Positions 1 through 6,159 of a DNA stretch of 7,908 bases are shown piece after piece. Numbering within the stretch: the stretch's first letter is position 1; each line of letters starts with the position of its first letter. The stretch comes from Gemmatimonadota bacterium (GTDB lineage: Bacteria > Gemmatimonadota > Gemmatimonadetes > Longimicrobiales > RSA9), in the NCBI GenBank assembly GCA_019689775.1, contig JADGGV010000170.1, positions 1 to 7,908 on the forward strand. The letters are read 5' to 3'. Below the pieces are notes generated by a model that searched no databases, was not told the origin of the DNA, and saw nothing but the letters and a program-made list of their open reading frames with translations. The position numbers and the translations under genes are program-made.

Positions 1-32
1 GGGTGGGGTAGGAGGGGAACATAAATTTTTAA

Positions 33-59
33 ACCACAGAGAACACAGAGGGCGCGGAG
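33..59 (+). repeat. Left arm: three tandem 9-bp NNCACAGAG-type units
   Basis: Three adjacent 9-mers read ACCACAGAG (33-41), AACACAGAG (42-50) and GGCGCGGAG (51-59). The same kind of triplet occurs inverted at 470-496 on the other side of the GxxExxY gene, so the two form an inverted pair around that gene. The third unit is a GC-shifted version of the first two. Seen directly; the role (mobility, recombination or RNA structure) is unknown. Confidence 0.85.
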
Positions 60-85
60 TAAGAGATATAAGAGATAAATAAGAG
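60..85 (+). repeat. AT-rich 9-bp tandem repeat next to the left arm
   Basis: TAAGAGATA occurs twice in tandem (60-68 and 69-77), followed by a partial TAAGAG at 80-85. It abuts the left arm and keeps its 9-bp spacing, so at least five 9-bp units run from 33 to 77. AGAGAT also follows the inner edge of the right arm when read on the minus strand. It lies just downstream of the ancestral stop of the GxxExxY gene and is unlike the GC-rich surroundings. Confidence 0.75.
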
Positions 86-90
86 CGGGG

Positions 91-462
91 CTATACTACG
101 AAGCGGCGGATGCCGTCTTTGAGGAGCTTGACGTGGAAGTTGATGAGGAGGCCGACGTGGAGGCCGGAGAGGCGGAGGTAGGTGAGGAGTTAGGCGGAGT
201 GGATGGGGTGGAGGTCGGGGGCGGCCTTGAGTTCGACGATGACGGCGCGGTCGACGAGGAGGTCGACGCGGTAGCCGCACTCGAGGTGGACGCCCTTGTA
301 GACGACGGGCACGGGGTGCTGGCGTTCGACCTCGAGGCCACGCTCCTCGAGCTCAGCCGCGAGGCACGCCTCGTACGTGGACTCCAGCAACCCCGGCCCG
401 AGCGCCCGATGCACCGCCATCGCCGCCCCAATGATGCATTCGGTAACTCTGTTGATCTCCAT
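91..462 (-). pseudogene. GxxExxY family protein, interrupted by an in-frame stop
   Basis: The reading frame starts at ATG 460-462 (MEINRVTECIIGAAMAVH...) and shows the family's N-terminal pattern GPGLLESTYEACLAAEL, with the name-giving G, E and Y. It then has the PDDEXK-like core GYRVDLLVDRAVIVELKA with the D...ExK residues. After LHPIHSA a TAA codon (190-192) ends it at 90 residues. The same frame continues for 32 family-like residues (LLTYLRLSGLHVGLLINF, then KLLKDGIRR) to a TAG at 91-93, which gives the usual length of about 123 residues. The family usually has Gln at the interrupted position, so a single C-to-T change (CAA to TAA) explains it. The family's biochemical function is not established; the fold suggests a nuclease. 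A sequencing error or stop read-through cannot be excluded. Confidence 0.87.
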
Positions 463-469
463 GATCTCT

Positions 470-473
470 CTCC
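470..473 (-). promoter_or_regulatory. Ribosome binding site inside the right arm
   Basis: The GGAG that ends the innermost 9-bp unit lies 7 nt upstream of the ATG at 460-462. The repeat itself thus appears to provide the Shine-Dalgarno sequence, which supports the chosen start and ties gene and repeat into one unit. Confidence 0.6.
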
Positions 474-496
474 GTGTTCTCTGTGAGCTCTGTGGT
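470..496 (-). repeat. Right arm: inverted copy of the three 9-bp units
   Basis: Read on the minus strand from 496, the units are ACCACAGAG (496-488), CTCACAGAG (487-479) and AACACGGAG (478-470), followed by AGAGATC and the ATG of the GxxExxY gene. The outermost unit is identical to that of the left arm, and the second matches at 7 of 9 positions. The arm therefore forms the 5' leader of the gene. Confidence 0.85.
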
Positions 497-563
497 CAAC
501 AATCCGTTCATGAACTTTCGATCGCCCGCGAGGTCACCGGAATAGCCGCCCGGGAGGCCGCCC

Positions 564-1547
564 ATGGATCTCTGGTTGGACCACGCCGCCGCGTTGAGCC
601 GCGCCGGCACTCCCTTCGTCCTCGCGACGATCGTCGCCCGCGAGGCACCGCAGTCGGTGCGGGTTGGCGCGCACGCGTTCATCCACGCGGACGGGCGGGT
701 GGAGGGGTGGATCGGCGGGGGCTGCCTGCGGCCGACGGTCGTGCGCGAGGCGCTGGCGGCGCTGGCGGAGCGTCGCCCGCGGCTGCTGCGGCTGAACCCG
801 GCGGCGGAGCCGGATCCGCGCGAGGACGTGCGTGTCTTCGCGCTCACGTGCCAGGGGGAGGGCGCCGTGGACGTCTACCTCGAGCCGGTGCTGCCGGCGC
901 CGGTGCTCGTGGTGCTGGGGGCGACGCCGGTGGCGGAGTCGCTGGCGCGGATCGCGCCGGAGGCGGGGCTGGATGTGGTCCGCGTGGATGTGGTATCGCC
1001 GGTGGCGGGCGGCGACGTCGTCGCCGAGCTGGCGGGGCGGATCCGCGCCGCGGGCGACGCCGGGCGGCGGCACGTCGTCGTCGCCACGATGGGTGAGGCG
1101 GACGAGGAGGTGCTGGAGGCGGCGGTCGCAGCGGGCGGGGCGTACATCGGTCTGGTCGCGAGCCGGAAGAAGGCAGAGTCGCTGCGGGCGCACCTGCGGG
1201 CGCGGGGCGTGCCGGCGGAGGCGGCGGCGCGGGTGAAGGCGCCGGCGGGGCTGGATCTGGGTGGGAGCGAGCCGGGCGAGATCGCGCTGAGCGTCGTGGC
1301 GGAGGTGGTGCGGGCGCGCCACGCCGGCGGGGCGGCCGCGCGCGCGGGGCTGCCGATCGCGCGCCCGGCGGCGGCCGGTGCGGCGGCGGCGCCGGCCACC
1401 GACCCGGTGTGCGGGATGGCCGTCGATCCGGCCACGGCGCGGCACACGCTCGAGCTGGCGGACGGGCGGACGGTGTACTTCTGCTGCCCGCACTGTCGTG
1501 CGGCGTTCGAGCGCGAGCCCGAGCGCTACCTCGCGCCGGCGGGCTGA
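564..1547 (+). CDS. XdhC/CoxI-like molybdenum cofactor protein with C-terminal YHS domain
   Basis: A 327-residue protein in three parts. Residues 1-108 match the XdhC_CoxI N-terminal domain, with WIGGGC (49-54) and LTCQGEGAVDVYLEP (94-108). Residues 113-250 form the Rossmann-type XdhC C-terminal domain, with VVLGATPVA in place of the usual GxGxxA, then AYIGLVASRKK (193-203) and PAGLDLGGSEPGEIALSVVAE (227-247). After an Ala-rich linker (about 251-279) comes a YHS domain (280-323) with DPVCGM and FCCPHC, giving Cys283, 307, 308 and 311. XdhC proteins bind molybdenum cofactor and help insert it into xanthine-dehydrogenase-family enzymes; YHS domains are thought to bind metal. Compared with the second XdhC of this operon it lacks the middle segment. 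The ATG follows GGGAGG (552-557) by 6 nt. It is the first gene of the operon visible here. The role of the YHS part is unknown. Confidence 0.88.
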   Translation: MDLWLDHAAALSRAGTPFVLATIVAREAPQSVRVGAHAFIHADGRVEGWIGGGCLRPTVVREALAALAERRPRLLRLNPAAEPDPREDVRVFALTCQGEGAVDVYLEPVLPAPVLVVLGATPVAESLARIAPEAGLDVVRVDVVSPVAGGDVVAELAGRIRAAGDAGRRHVVVATMGEADEEVLEAAVAAGGAYIGLVASRKKAESLRAHLRARGVPAEAAARVKAPAGLDLGGSEPGEIALSVVAEVVRARHAGGAAARAGLPIARPAAAGAAAAPATDPVCGMAVDPATARHTLELADGRTVYFCCPHCRAAFEREPERYLAPAG

Positions 1548-1570
1548 CCCGACGAGCGGGCCGCGGCCGG

Positions 1571-1586
1571 GCCGGCGCGCGCCGGC
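1571..1586. repeat. 16-bp perfect palindrome in the 78-bp gap between xdhC-like and moxR genes
   Basis: GCCGGCGC is followed directly by GCGCCGGC. The gap (1548-1625) is otherwise very GC-rich, with no T-run, so it is not a typical terminator. In DNA this rich in G and C such palindromes can arise by chance. Confidence 0.35.
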
Positions 1587-1613
1587 GGCGCGGCCGGCGC
1601 ACACGACCGGCAC

Positions 1614-1622
1614 GGGGAGGGG
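1614..1622 (+). promoter_or_regulatory. Strong ribosome binding site fixing a TTG start
   Basis: GGGGAGGGG lies immediately upstream of the TTG at 1626-1628, with the core GGGGAGG 5 nt from it. No ATG or GTG in this frame lies between the site and the conserved MoxR sequence, so the rare TTG start is preferred. Confidence 0.65.
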
Positions 1623-1625
1623 CCG

Positions 1626-2516
1626 TTGCGAGACGAGGTCCGTCGCATCCAGGAGCTGCTCGAGCGGGAGGCGTACGTCGCGGAGCCGGAGGTCGCCACG
1701 GCGGTGCACCTGGCGGTCGCGCTGCGGAAGCCGCTGCTCGTGGAGGGGCCGGCCGGCGTGGGGAAGACGGAGATCGCGAAGGTGCTCGCGCGGGCGCTGG
1801 ACACGGAGCTGATCCGGCTCCAGTGCTACGAGGGGCTGGACGCGGCGGCGGCGCTGTACGAGTGGAACTACCCGAAGCAGATGCTGCGCATCAAGCTGGA
1901 GGAGCACTCGACGCGCTCGGTGGAGGAGAAGGAGGCGGCGATCTTCGGGGAGGCGTTCCTGCTGCGTCGCCCGCTGCTGCGTGCGATCACGCACCCGGAC
2001 AGGTCGCCGGTGCTGCTGGTGGACGAGGTGGACCGCGCGGACGAGGAGTTCGAGGCGTTCCTCCTCGAGGTGCTCTCCGACTTCCAGGTCACGATCCCCG
2101 AGATCGGCACGATCCGCGCGACGCACCACCCGTGCGTCATCCTCACGTCGAACCGCACCCGCGACCTGTCGGACGCGCTCCGGCGGCGCTGCCTCTACCT
2201 CTGGATCGACTACCCGTCGTACGAGAAGGAGCTGCGCGTCGTGCGCTCGAAGGTCGACGGCGTGGGCGACGCGCTCGCCGCCGAGATCACCGGCTTCCTC
2301 CAGTCGCTGCGGCGCCTCGATCTGGCCAAGGTGCCCGGCGTCGCCGAGACGCTCGACTGGGCGCGTGCGCTCGTCGCGCTCCACGCCACGCGGCTCGAGC
2401 CGGACGTCGTGCGCGAGACGCTCGGCTGCCTGCTGAAGGAGGAGTCGGACCTGCGCCGGGTCGCCGCGACGCTCGACGAGGGCGGCCTCGAGGCGCTCGT
2501 CGCGACGCCGGCATGA
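1626..2516 (+). CDS. coxD: MoxR-family AAA+ ATPase, CoxD-like
   Basis: A 296-residue AAA+ ATPase. Walker A is GPAGVGKT (41-48), Walker B is VLLVDEVDRAD (129-139), sensor 1 is around ILTSNRT (172-178), and an arginine-rich segment RRRCLYLWIDYP (186-197) follows. This order and length are typical of MoxR-type ATPases. CoxD of aerobic CO dehydrogenase clusters belongs to this group and is implicated in forming the copper/sulfur-containing active site. The next gene encodes a VWA protein, the usual MoxR partner, and overlaps this one by four bases (ATGA), indicating translational coupling. The XdhC and MocA neighbours point to maturation of a molybdenum hydroxylase rather than to other MoxR roles. 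The start is TTG, supported by a strong ribosome binding site. The symbol is a family-level assignment; the target enzyme is not in the window. Confidence 0.9.
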   Translation: MRDEVRRIQELLEREAYVAEPEVATAVHLAVALRKPLLVEGPAGVGKTEIAKVLARALDTELIRLQCYEGLDAAAALYEWNYPKQMLRIKLEEHSTRSVEEKEAAIFGEAFLLRRPLLRAITHPDRSPVLLVDEVDRADEEFEAFLLEVLSDFQVTIPEIGTIRATHHPCVILTSNRTRDLSDALRRRCLYLWIDYPSYEKELRVVRSKVDGVGDALAAEITGFLQSLRRLDLAKVPGVAETLDWARALVALHATRLEPDVVRETLGCLLKEESDLRRVAATLDEGGLEALVATPA

Positions 2517-3766
2517 GCGCGGAACCCTCCCCCGGGCGCGACGGTACGCGCGCCGCGGACGCGGTGAACACGGCGATTGCGGCGGACGCCGAGGCCGTGG
2601 CGGCGCGGGCCGGCGCGGACGGCGGCGACCTCGTCGCCGCGACGGTGCGGCTCTGCCGCGCGCTGCGGCGCCGCGACGTGCGCGCGACGACGGGCGAGAC
2701 GCTGACGGCGGTCCGGGCGCTGGCGCGGGTCGACGTGGCGGACCGCCGGGAGGTGTACCTGGCGCTGCGCGCGGTTCTCGTCGGCCGGGTCGAGGAGTAC
2801 GCGGCGTTCGACGCCGCGTTTCGCGAGACGTGGGGCGGCGGCGCGCCGCCCGTGTCGGCGCCGCGGCGGCCGAAGCCGGCCGGGGCCGCGCCGGCGGCGG
2901 AGGCCGAGCCGCCCGCGGCGCGTGGAGCACACGGGCGCGCCGCGGCGCTGACGCTCCAGCGGTGGCTGCGCGGGGCGGAGGCGAGCGGCGAGCCGGCCGG
3001 CGTGCCGCTCGCCAGCGCGCGGGAGGCGCTCGCGGAAAAGGACTTCGCGAGTTTCTCGGCGGACGAGCTGGAGGCGGTGACGCGCGTGGCCGCGCGGCTG
3101 GCGCGCCGGCTGGCGGCGCGGCCGAGTCGCCGCTGGGTCGCGAGCCGGCGCGGGCCGCGGGTGCACCCGCACCGCACATTGCGGCGCGCGCTGCGCACGG
3201 CGGGCGACGCCGTCGAGCTGGCGCTCCGGGAGCGCAAGCCGAAGCGCGTCAAGCTGGTGCTGCTGTGCGACGTCTCCGGCTCGATGGACCTCTACTCGCG
3301 CTTCCTGCTCCAATTCCTGTACGCGCTCCAGAACTGCTTCGCGCGGGTGGAGACGTTCGTCTTCGCGACGCGGCTGAGCCGCGTCACCGAGCGGCTCCGC
3401 GGCCCGAGCTACCGGCGCGCGCTCGACCGGCTCTCGCGCGACGTCCGCGACTGGTCCGGCGGCACGCGCATCGGCGCGAGCCTGGCCGCGTTCGCCGCCG
3501 GCTGGCCGCGGCTGCTCGATCGGCGTACCATCGTCGTGATTCTGAGCGACGGCTGGGACACGGGCGAGCCGGCGCAGCTTGTCGGCGCACTGCGGGCGTT
3601 CCGTCGCCGCGCCGGTAAGATCGTGTGGCTGAACCCCTTGCTCGGCAGCCCGGACTACCGGCCGCTGACGCGCGGGATGCAGGCGGCGCTCCCGCACGTG
3701 GACGTGTTTGCGCCGGTGCACAACCTCGCCAGCCTGCGCGCGCTGGTGGACCACTTCCGACTCTGA
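2513..3766 (+). CDS. coxE: CoxE-like VWA-domain protein
   Basis: A 417-residue protein. The C-terminal von Willebrand factor A domain (about 245-417) has an intact metal-ion-dependent adhesion site: DVSGS (253-257), the Thr of SGGTRIG (Thr318) and the Asp of LSDGWDTG (Asp346). It also carries the family block KIVWLNPLLGSPDYRP (369-384). The N-terminal 240 residues are mostly helical, with an Ala/Pro-rich low-complexity stretch at about 108-142. No signal peptide or membrane segment is seen, so it is probably cytoplasmic. CoxE-type proteins pair with MoxR/CoxD ATPases and act as substrate adaptors in maturing molybdenum hydroxylases. The ATG overlaps the stop of the ATPase gene, and the next gene starts 7 bp downstream, so all three are co-translated. 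Confidence is high for the family and moderate for the exact target. Confidence 0.9.
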   Translation: MSAEPSPGRDGTRAADAVNTAIAADAEAVAARAGADGGDLVAATVRLCRALRRRDVRATTGETLTAVRALARVDVADRREVYLALRAVLVGRVEEYAAFDAAFRETWGGGAPPVSAPRRPKPAGAAPAAEAEPPAARGAHGRAAALTLQRWLRGAEASGEPAGVPLASAREALAEKDFASFSADELEAVTRVAARLARRLAARPSRRWVASRRGPRVHPHRTLRRALRTAGDAVELALRERKPKRVKLVLLCDVSGSMDLYSRFLLQFLYALQNCFARVETFVFATRLSRVTERLRGPSYRRALDRLSRDVRDWSGGTRIGASLAAFAAGWPRLLDRRTIVVILSDGWDTGEPAQLVGALRAFRRRAGKIVWLNPLLGSPDYRPLTRGMQAALPHVDVFAPVHNLASLRALVDHFRL

Positions 3767-3773
3767 GGCGGGA

Positions 3774-4847
3774 ATGACGGAGATGCTGGAGCAGCTCGAC
3801 GAGTTTGCCGGCCGGGAGCGGCGGGTCGCGATGGCCACGCTCGTCGCCACGCGCGGCGCCTCGCCGCGGCGCGAGGGCGCGAAGATGTGGGTCGGCGAGG
3901 GCGGCGGCATCCTCGGCTCGGTCACGATCGGCGGATGCGTGGATGCGCGCGTGGTCCAGGAGTCGGCGGAGACGCTCGGCTCGGGCCGGCCGCGGCTGCT
4001 CTCCGTCGAGCTGGGCGAGGAGGATGCGCGGGAGATGGGGCTGAGCTGCGCCGGCTCCGTGGACGTCTTCCTCGAGCCGCTCGCGCTCGACGATCCGGCG
4101 GACCCGACGGTCGCGGCGTACGCGCGGGTGCGGGCGCACACCGCGGCGGGCGGCCGCGCGGTCATCGCGACACCGCTGCGGGCCGGCGGCGGCAAGCTGG
4201 TCGTGCTCGACGACGGCGCCGTCTCGGGCGACGTCGGCGACCCCGCGCTCGTGGCCGAGATCGCGCGCCTCGCCGCCGACGTGATCCGGCGCGGCAGCTC
4301 GCGGACGGTCGAGGTCGCGGGCGTCCCCGTCTTCTTCGAGGTGCACGCGCCGCCGCACGAGCTGGTCGTCTTCGGCGCCGGCCACATCGCGCAGCAGCTC
4401 GTACGCTTCGCCCGCGCGCTCGGGATGCGCACGGTCGTCGTCGATTCGCGCGACCGCTACGCCAACCGCGACGCGTTCCCGGACGCGGACGAGATCCGCG
4501 TCGGCATCCCGTCGGAGGTCGCGGAGACGCTGCGTTTCGGGCCGCTCAGCGCGGTCGTGCTCGTCGCGCACGACTACAAGTTCGACCTGCCGGTGCTGCG
4601 CCGCGTGCTCGCGACCGACGCCGCGTACGTCGGCATGCTCGGCAGCCGCAAGCGCGCGGACACCATCCTGCGGATGCTTGCCGAGGGCGGCGTCGCGCCC
4701 GAGGCGCTCGCGCGCGTGCGCACGCCGATCGGCCTGGACCTCGGCGCCGAGACCGCCGCCGAGCTGGCGATCAGCATCATCGCCGAGATCCTGGCGGAGC
4801 GCGCAGGCCGGCCGGGCACGCCGATGCGGCTGAAGGGGCGCGCGTGA
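3774..4847 (+). CDS. XdhC/CoxF family molybdenum cofactor insertion protein
   Basis: A 357-residue, full-length XdhC-family protein. The XdhC_CoxI domain covers about 8-105, with GAKMWV (35-40), SVTIGGCVDARV (49-60) and LSCAGSVDVFLEP (90-102). A middle segment (about 115-195; KLVVLDDGAVSGDVGDPALV) echoes the N-terminal pattern. The Rossmann domain (195-340) has an intact VVFGAGHIA (198-206), AYVGMLGSRKR (284-294) and PIGLDLGAETAAELAISIIAE (318-338). The family binds molybdenum cofactor and delivers it to xanthine-dehydrogenase-type enzymes; CoxF and CoxI are homologues. The start ATG follows GAGG (3765-3768) by 5 nt. The alternative in-frame upstream starts lie inside the CoxE gene and lack family sequence. 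It is the canonical member of the two XdhC paralogues here, the other being the YHS fusion. Confidence 0.92.
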   Translation: MTEMLEQLDEFAGRERRVAMATLVATRGASPRREGAKMWVGEGGGILGSVTIGGCVDARVVQESAETLGSGRPRLLSVELGEEDAREMGLSCAGSVDVFLEPLALDDPADPTVAAYARVRAHTAAGGRAVIATPLRAGGGKLVVLDDGAVSGDVGDPALVAEIARLAADVIRRGSSRTVEVAGVPVFFEVHAPPHELVVFGAGHIAQQLVRFARALGMRTVVVDSRDRYANRDAFPDADEIRVGIPSEVAETLRFGPLSAVVLVAHDYKFDLPVLRRVLATDAAYVGMLGSRKRADTILRMLAEGGVAPEALARVRTPIGLDLGAETAAELAISIIAEILAERAGRPGTPMRLKGRA

Positions 4848-4948
4848 GCCGAGTTGCCCTCGTGCGACGCGGCGCGGCCGCGCTCCGGGGCGCGCCGGGG
4901 CCCGGTGCCGGGGCGCGTCGCGCCGCCGGCGGAGGTGGCCGGCCGTGA
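4844..4948 (+). CDS. Possible 34-codon coupling ORF between XdhC and IscU-like genes
   Basis: A GTG at 4844-4846 overlaps the XdhC stop (GTGA). It opens an ORF of 34 codons whose stop (4946-4948) overlaps the GTG start of the IscU-like gene. AGGGG lies 5 nt upstream. The product is Ala/Gly/Arg-rich with no recognisable motif. It may simply be a chance open frame in GC-rich DNA, or a leader that carries ribosomes across the gap. A protein function is not claimed. Confidence 0.15.
   Translation: MSRVALVRRGAAALRGAPGPGAGARRAAGGGGRP
4931..4938 (+). promoter_or_regulatory. Ribosome binding site fixing the GTG start of the IscU-like gene
   Basis: GGAGGTGG lies 6 nt upstream of GTG 4945-4947, an optimal spacing. 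No ATG lies nearby in this frame. Confidence 0.7.
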
Positions 4949-5319
4949 CGCTGTTCAGCCCGACGGTGCTCGAGCACTTCCGGCGGCCGCGTAACCACCG
5001 GCGGCTGGAGGCGCCCGACGTCGCCCAGGAGGCCTACAACCCCGTCTGCGGCGACCGCATCCGGCTGGAGCTGCGCGTGGGCGACGGCGTGATCGTCGAG
5101 GCTGCCTTCCGGGGCGACGGCTGCGCGCTCAGCATCGCCGCCGCCTCGCTGCTCACGGAGCTGCTCCGCGGCCGCACGCTCGAGGCCGCCGCCGCGTTCG
5201 GCGACGCCGAGCTGCTGGCCGCGCTCGACGCGACCGTGCCCGCCACGCGCCTGGCCTGCGCGCTGTTGCCGCTGCGCGCGCTGCACGACGGCCTGGCCGC
5301 GTACGGCGCCGGGGCATGA
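4945..5319 (+). CDS. IscU/SufU/NifU-N-like iron-sulfur scaffold protein
   Basis: A 124-residue protein with the scaffold family's three cysteines in their usual contexts: NPVCGD (Cys35, with Asp37), GDGCALS (Cys60) and RLACALLPLRAL (Cys105). It starts with the family's typical EHFRRPRN segment (10-17). These residues hold a nascent [2Fe-2S] cluster in IscU. No other isc, suf or nif gene is in the window. Its position between XdhC and MocA genes suggests it supplies clusters to the small subunit of the hydroxylase matured by this operon; that is inference. The start is GTG with a strong ribosome binding site. Its stop overlaps the ATG of the next gene (ATGA). A housekeeping role cannot be excluded. 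Confidence 0.88.
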   Translation: MTLFSPTVLEHFRRPRNHRRLEAPDVAQEAYNPVCGDRIRLELRVGDGVIVEAAFRGDGCALSIAAASLLTELLRGRTLEAAAAFGDAELLAALDATVPATRLACALLPLRALHDGLAAYGAGA

Positions 5320-5936
5320 GCGCCGCCGCCACACCCGGGACCGGCCGCTCGGCCGTCTCGGCCGTGCTCCTGGCCGCGGGCGCGTCCCGCCGCTTCGGCG
5401 GGCAGAAGCTGCTCGCACCGCTCCGCGGCGTGCCGCTCGTGCGCATCGCGGCCGAGAACCTGCTCGCCTCGCCGATCCACGAGCTGATCGTCGTGATCGG
5501 CCGCGAGGCCGCGGCAATGCGCGCGGCGCTCGAGGGACTCCCCGTCCGCTTCGCGCCGAATCCGCGCTGGGCGGCCGGGATCAGCGGCTCCGTGCGCGCC
5601 GGCGTGCGCGCCGTCGCGGCGGACGCCGACGCCGCCCTCGTCGCCCTCGCCGACCAGCCGTCCGTCGGGCCCGACATCGTCGCGCGCCTGATCGGCGCCT
5701 ACCGCGCGGGTTCGGCGCCGATCGTCGCACCGGTGTACGCCGGCGTCCGCGGCAACCCCGTCGTCTTCGACCGCTCCGTCTTCCCCGAGCTGCTGCGCCT
5801 CCGCGGCGACGTCGGCGCCCGCCGGCTCCTCGCCGCGAACCCCGAACGCATCGAGGTCGTCGCCTTCGATATCCCCGCACCGCCCGACGTGGACACGCCC
5901 ACGGAGTACGCGCGGCTGGTGCTCGGTCCGCGCTGA
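5316..5936 (+). CDS. mocA: MocA-type molybdenum cofactor cytidylyltransferase
   Basis: A 206-residue nucleotidyltransferase. The nucleotide-binding signature LAAGASRRFGGQK (19-31) has the AAG form typical of the CTP-using MocA group, rather than the GG form of GTP-using MobA. It is followed by ALADQPSVGP (111-119), RGNPVVF (145-151), LRGDVGARRLL (162-172) and the C-terminal VDTPTEYARL (192-201). MocA joins CMP to molybdopterin-molybdenum to give the cytosine dinucleotide cofactor used by CO dehydrogenase-like hydroxylases. It acts in the cytoplasm just before XdhC-assisted insertion. Its start overlaps the IscU-like stop by four bases, so it is the last gene of a coupled operon. The specificity (CTP rather than GTP) rests on motif and context. 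Confidence 0.9.
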   Translation: MSAAATPGTGRSAVSAVLLAAGASRRFGGQKLLAPLRGVPLVRIAAENLLASPIHELIVVIGREAAAMRAALEGLPVRFAPNPRWAAGISGSVRAGVRAVAADADAALVALADQPSVGPDIVARLIGAYRAGSAPIVAPVYAGVRGNPVVFDRSVFPELLRLRGDVGARRLLAANPERIEVVAFDIPAPPDVDTPTEYARLVLGPR

Positions 5937-5961
5937 CGCGGCGGAGGACGGAGCGCCGAGG

Positions 5962-6007
5962 CGGCGTGGCGCAGAGCGTCCGGCCGGCGTGGCGCAGAGC
6001 GTCGGGC
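5962..6007 (+). repeat. 23-bp tandem duplication after mocA
   Basis: Two adjacent 23-bp copies (5962-5984 and 5985-6007) begin with the same 19 bases, CGGCGTGGCGCAGAGCGTC, and differ at one position in the last four. They lie 26 bp past the mocA stop in the 276-bp spacer 5937-6212. No gene with a supported start or codon pattern is seen in that spacer. A recent slippage duplication or a pair of protein-binding sites are both possible. Confidence 0.8.
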
Positions 6008-6159
6008 CCACGGATCGATGGGCCAGACGCCGGGCCTGGCGGCTCGGCGGCGCCGGCACGTGGTCTGCGCTGGCGTCTCGGTACCGGACGTCGGGGCCGG
6101 GATGCCGCGCCCGTACGCCCCCGCCGGTTGGCGGGTGGGCGCCGCGTCGCCAGGTGCGT

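Larger units (their letters stand above)
33..496. mobile_element. Candidate mobile unit: GxxExxY gene between inverted 9-bp-unit arms
   Basis: A single small minus-strand gene (91-462) is enclosed by inverted arms at 33-59 and 470-496, each built from three 9-bp units. The unit is less GC-rich than its surroundings at both edges. GxxExxY genes are recalled to lie often next to CACAGAG-type repeats in diverse genomes, which fits a repeat-associated cassette. No transposase is encoded and no target-site duplication was identified, so calling it mobile is inference. It could instead be a repeat-flanked gene spread by homologous recombination. Confidence 0.4.
564..5936 (+). other. Molybdenum-hydroxylase maturation operon (six genes)
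   Basis: Six same-strand genes are separated by 78 bp, -4, +7, 97 and -4 bp in order: xdhC-YHS, moxR/coxD, coxE, xdhC/coxF, iscU-like, mocA. No terminator-like hairpin with a T-run interrupts them. All roles converge on one product: making and inserting the cytosine-dinucleotide molybdenum cofactor and iron-sulfur clusters of a hydroxylase. Structural subunits may lie upstream of position 1. A clear promoter was not identified in 497-563. Confidence 0.75.

Noticed and set aside
33..85. CRISPR array suggested by the regular 9-bp units
   Set aside because: Units are far too short and adjacent with no spacers.
506..515. GTTCATGAAC palindrome upstream of the first operon gene
   Set aside because: A single 10-bp palindrome without a recognisable promoter context is too weak to call an operator.
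1409..2512. Upstream extension of the CoxE frame
   Set aside because: The frame is open, but its residues are low-complexity Arg/Gly/Ala and run through the ATPase gene; the ATG at 2513 with ATGA overlap is the sensible start.
534..3179. Long minus-strand open frame opposite the operon
   Set aside because: Pro/Arg/Ala-rich product with no recognisable domain; it is antisense to genes with clear motifs and arises from GC-rich codon bias.
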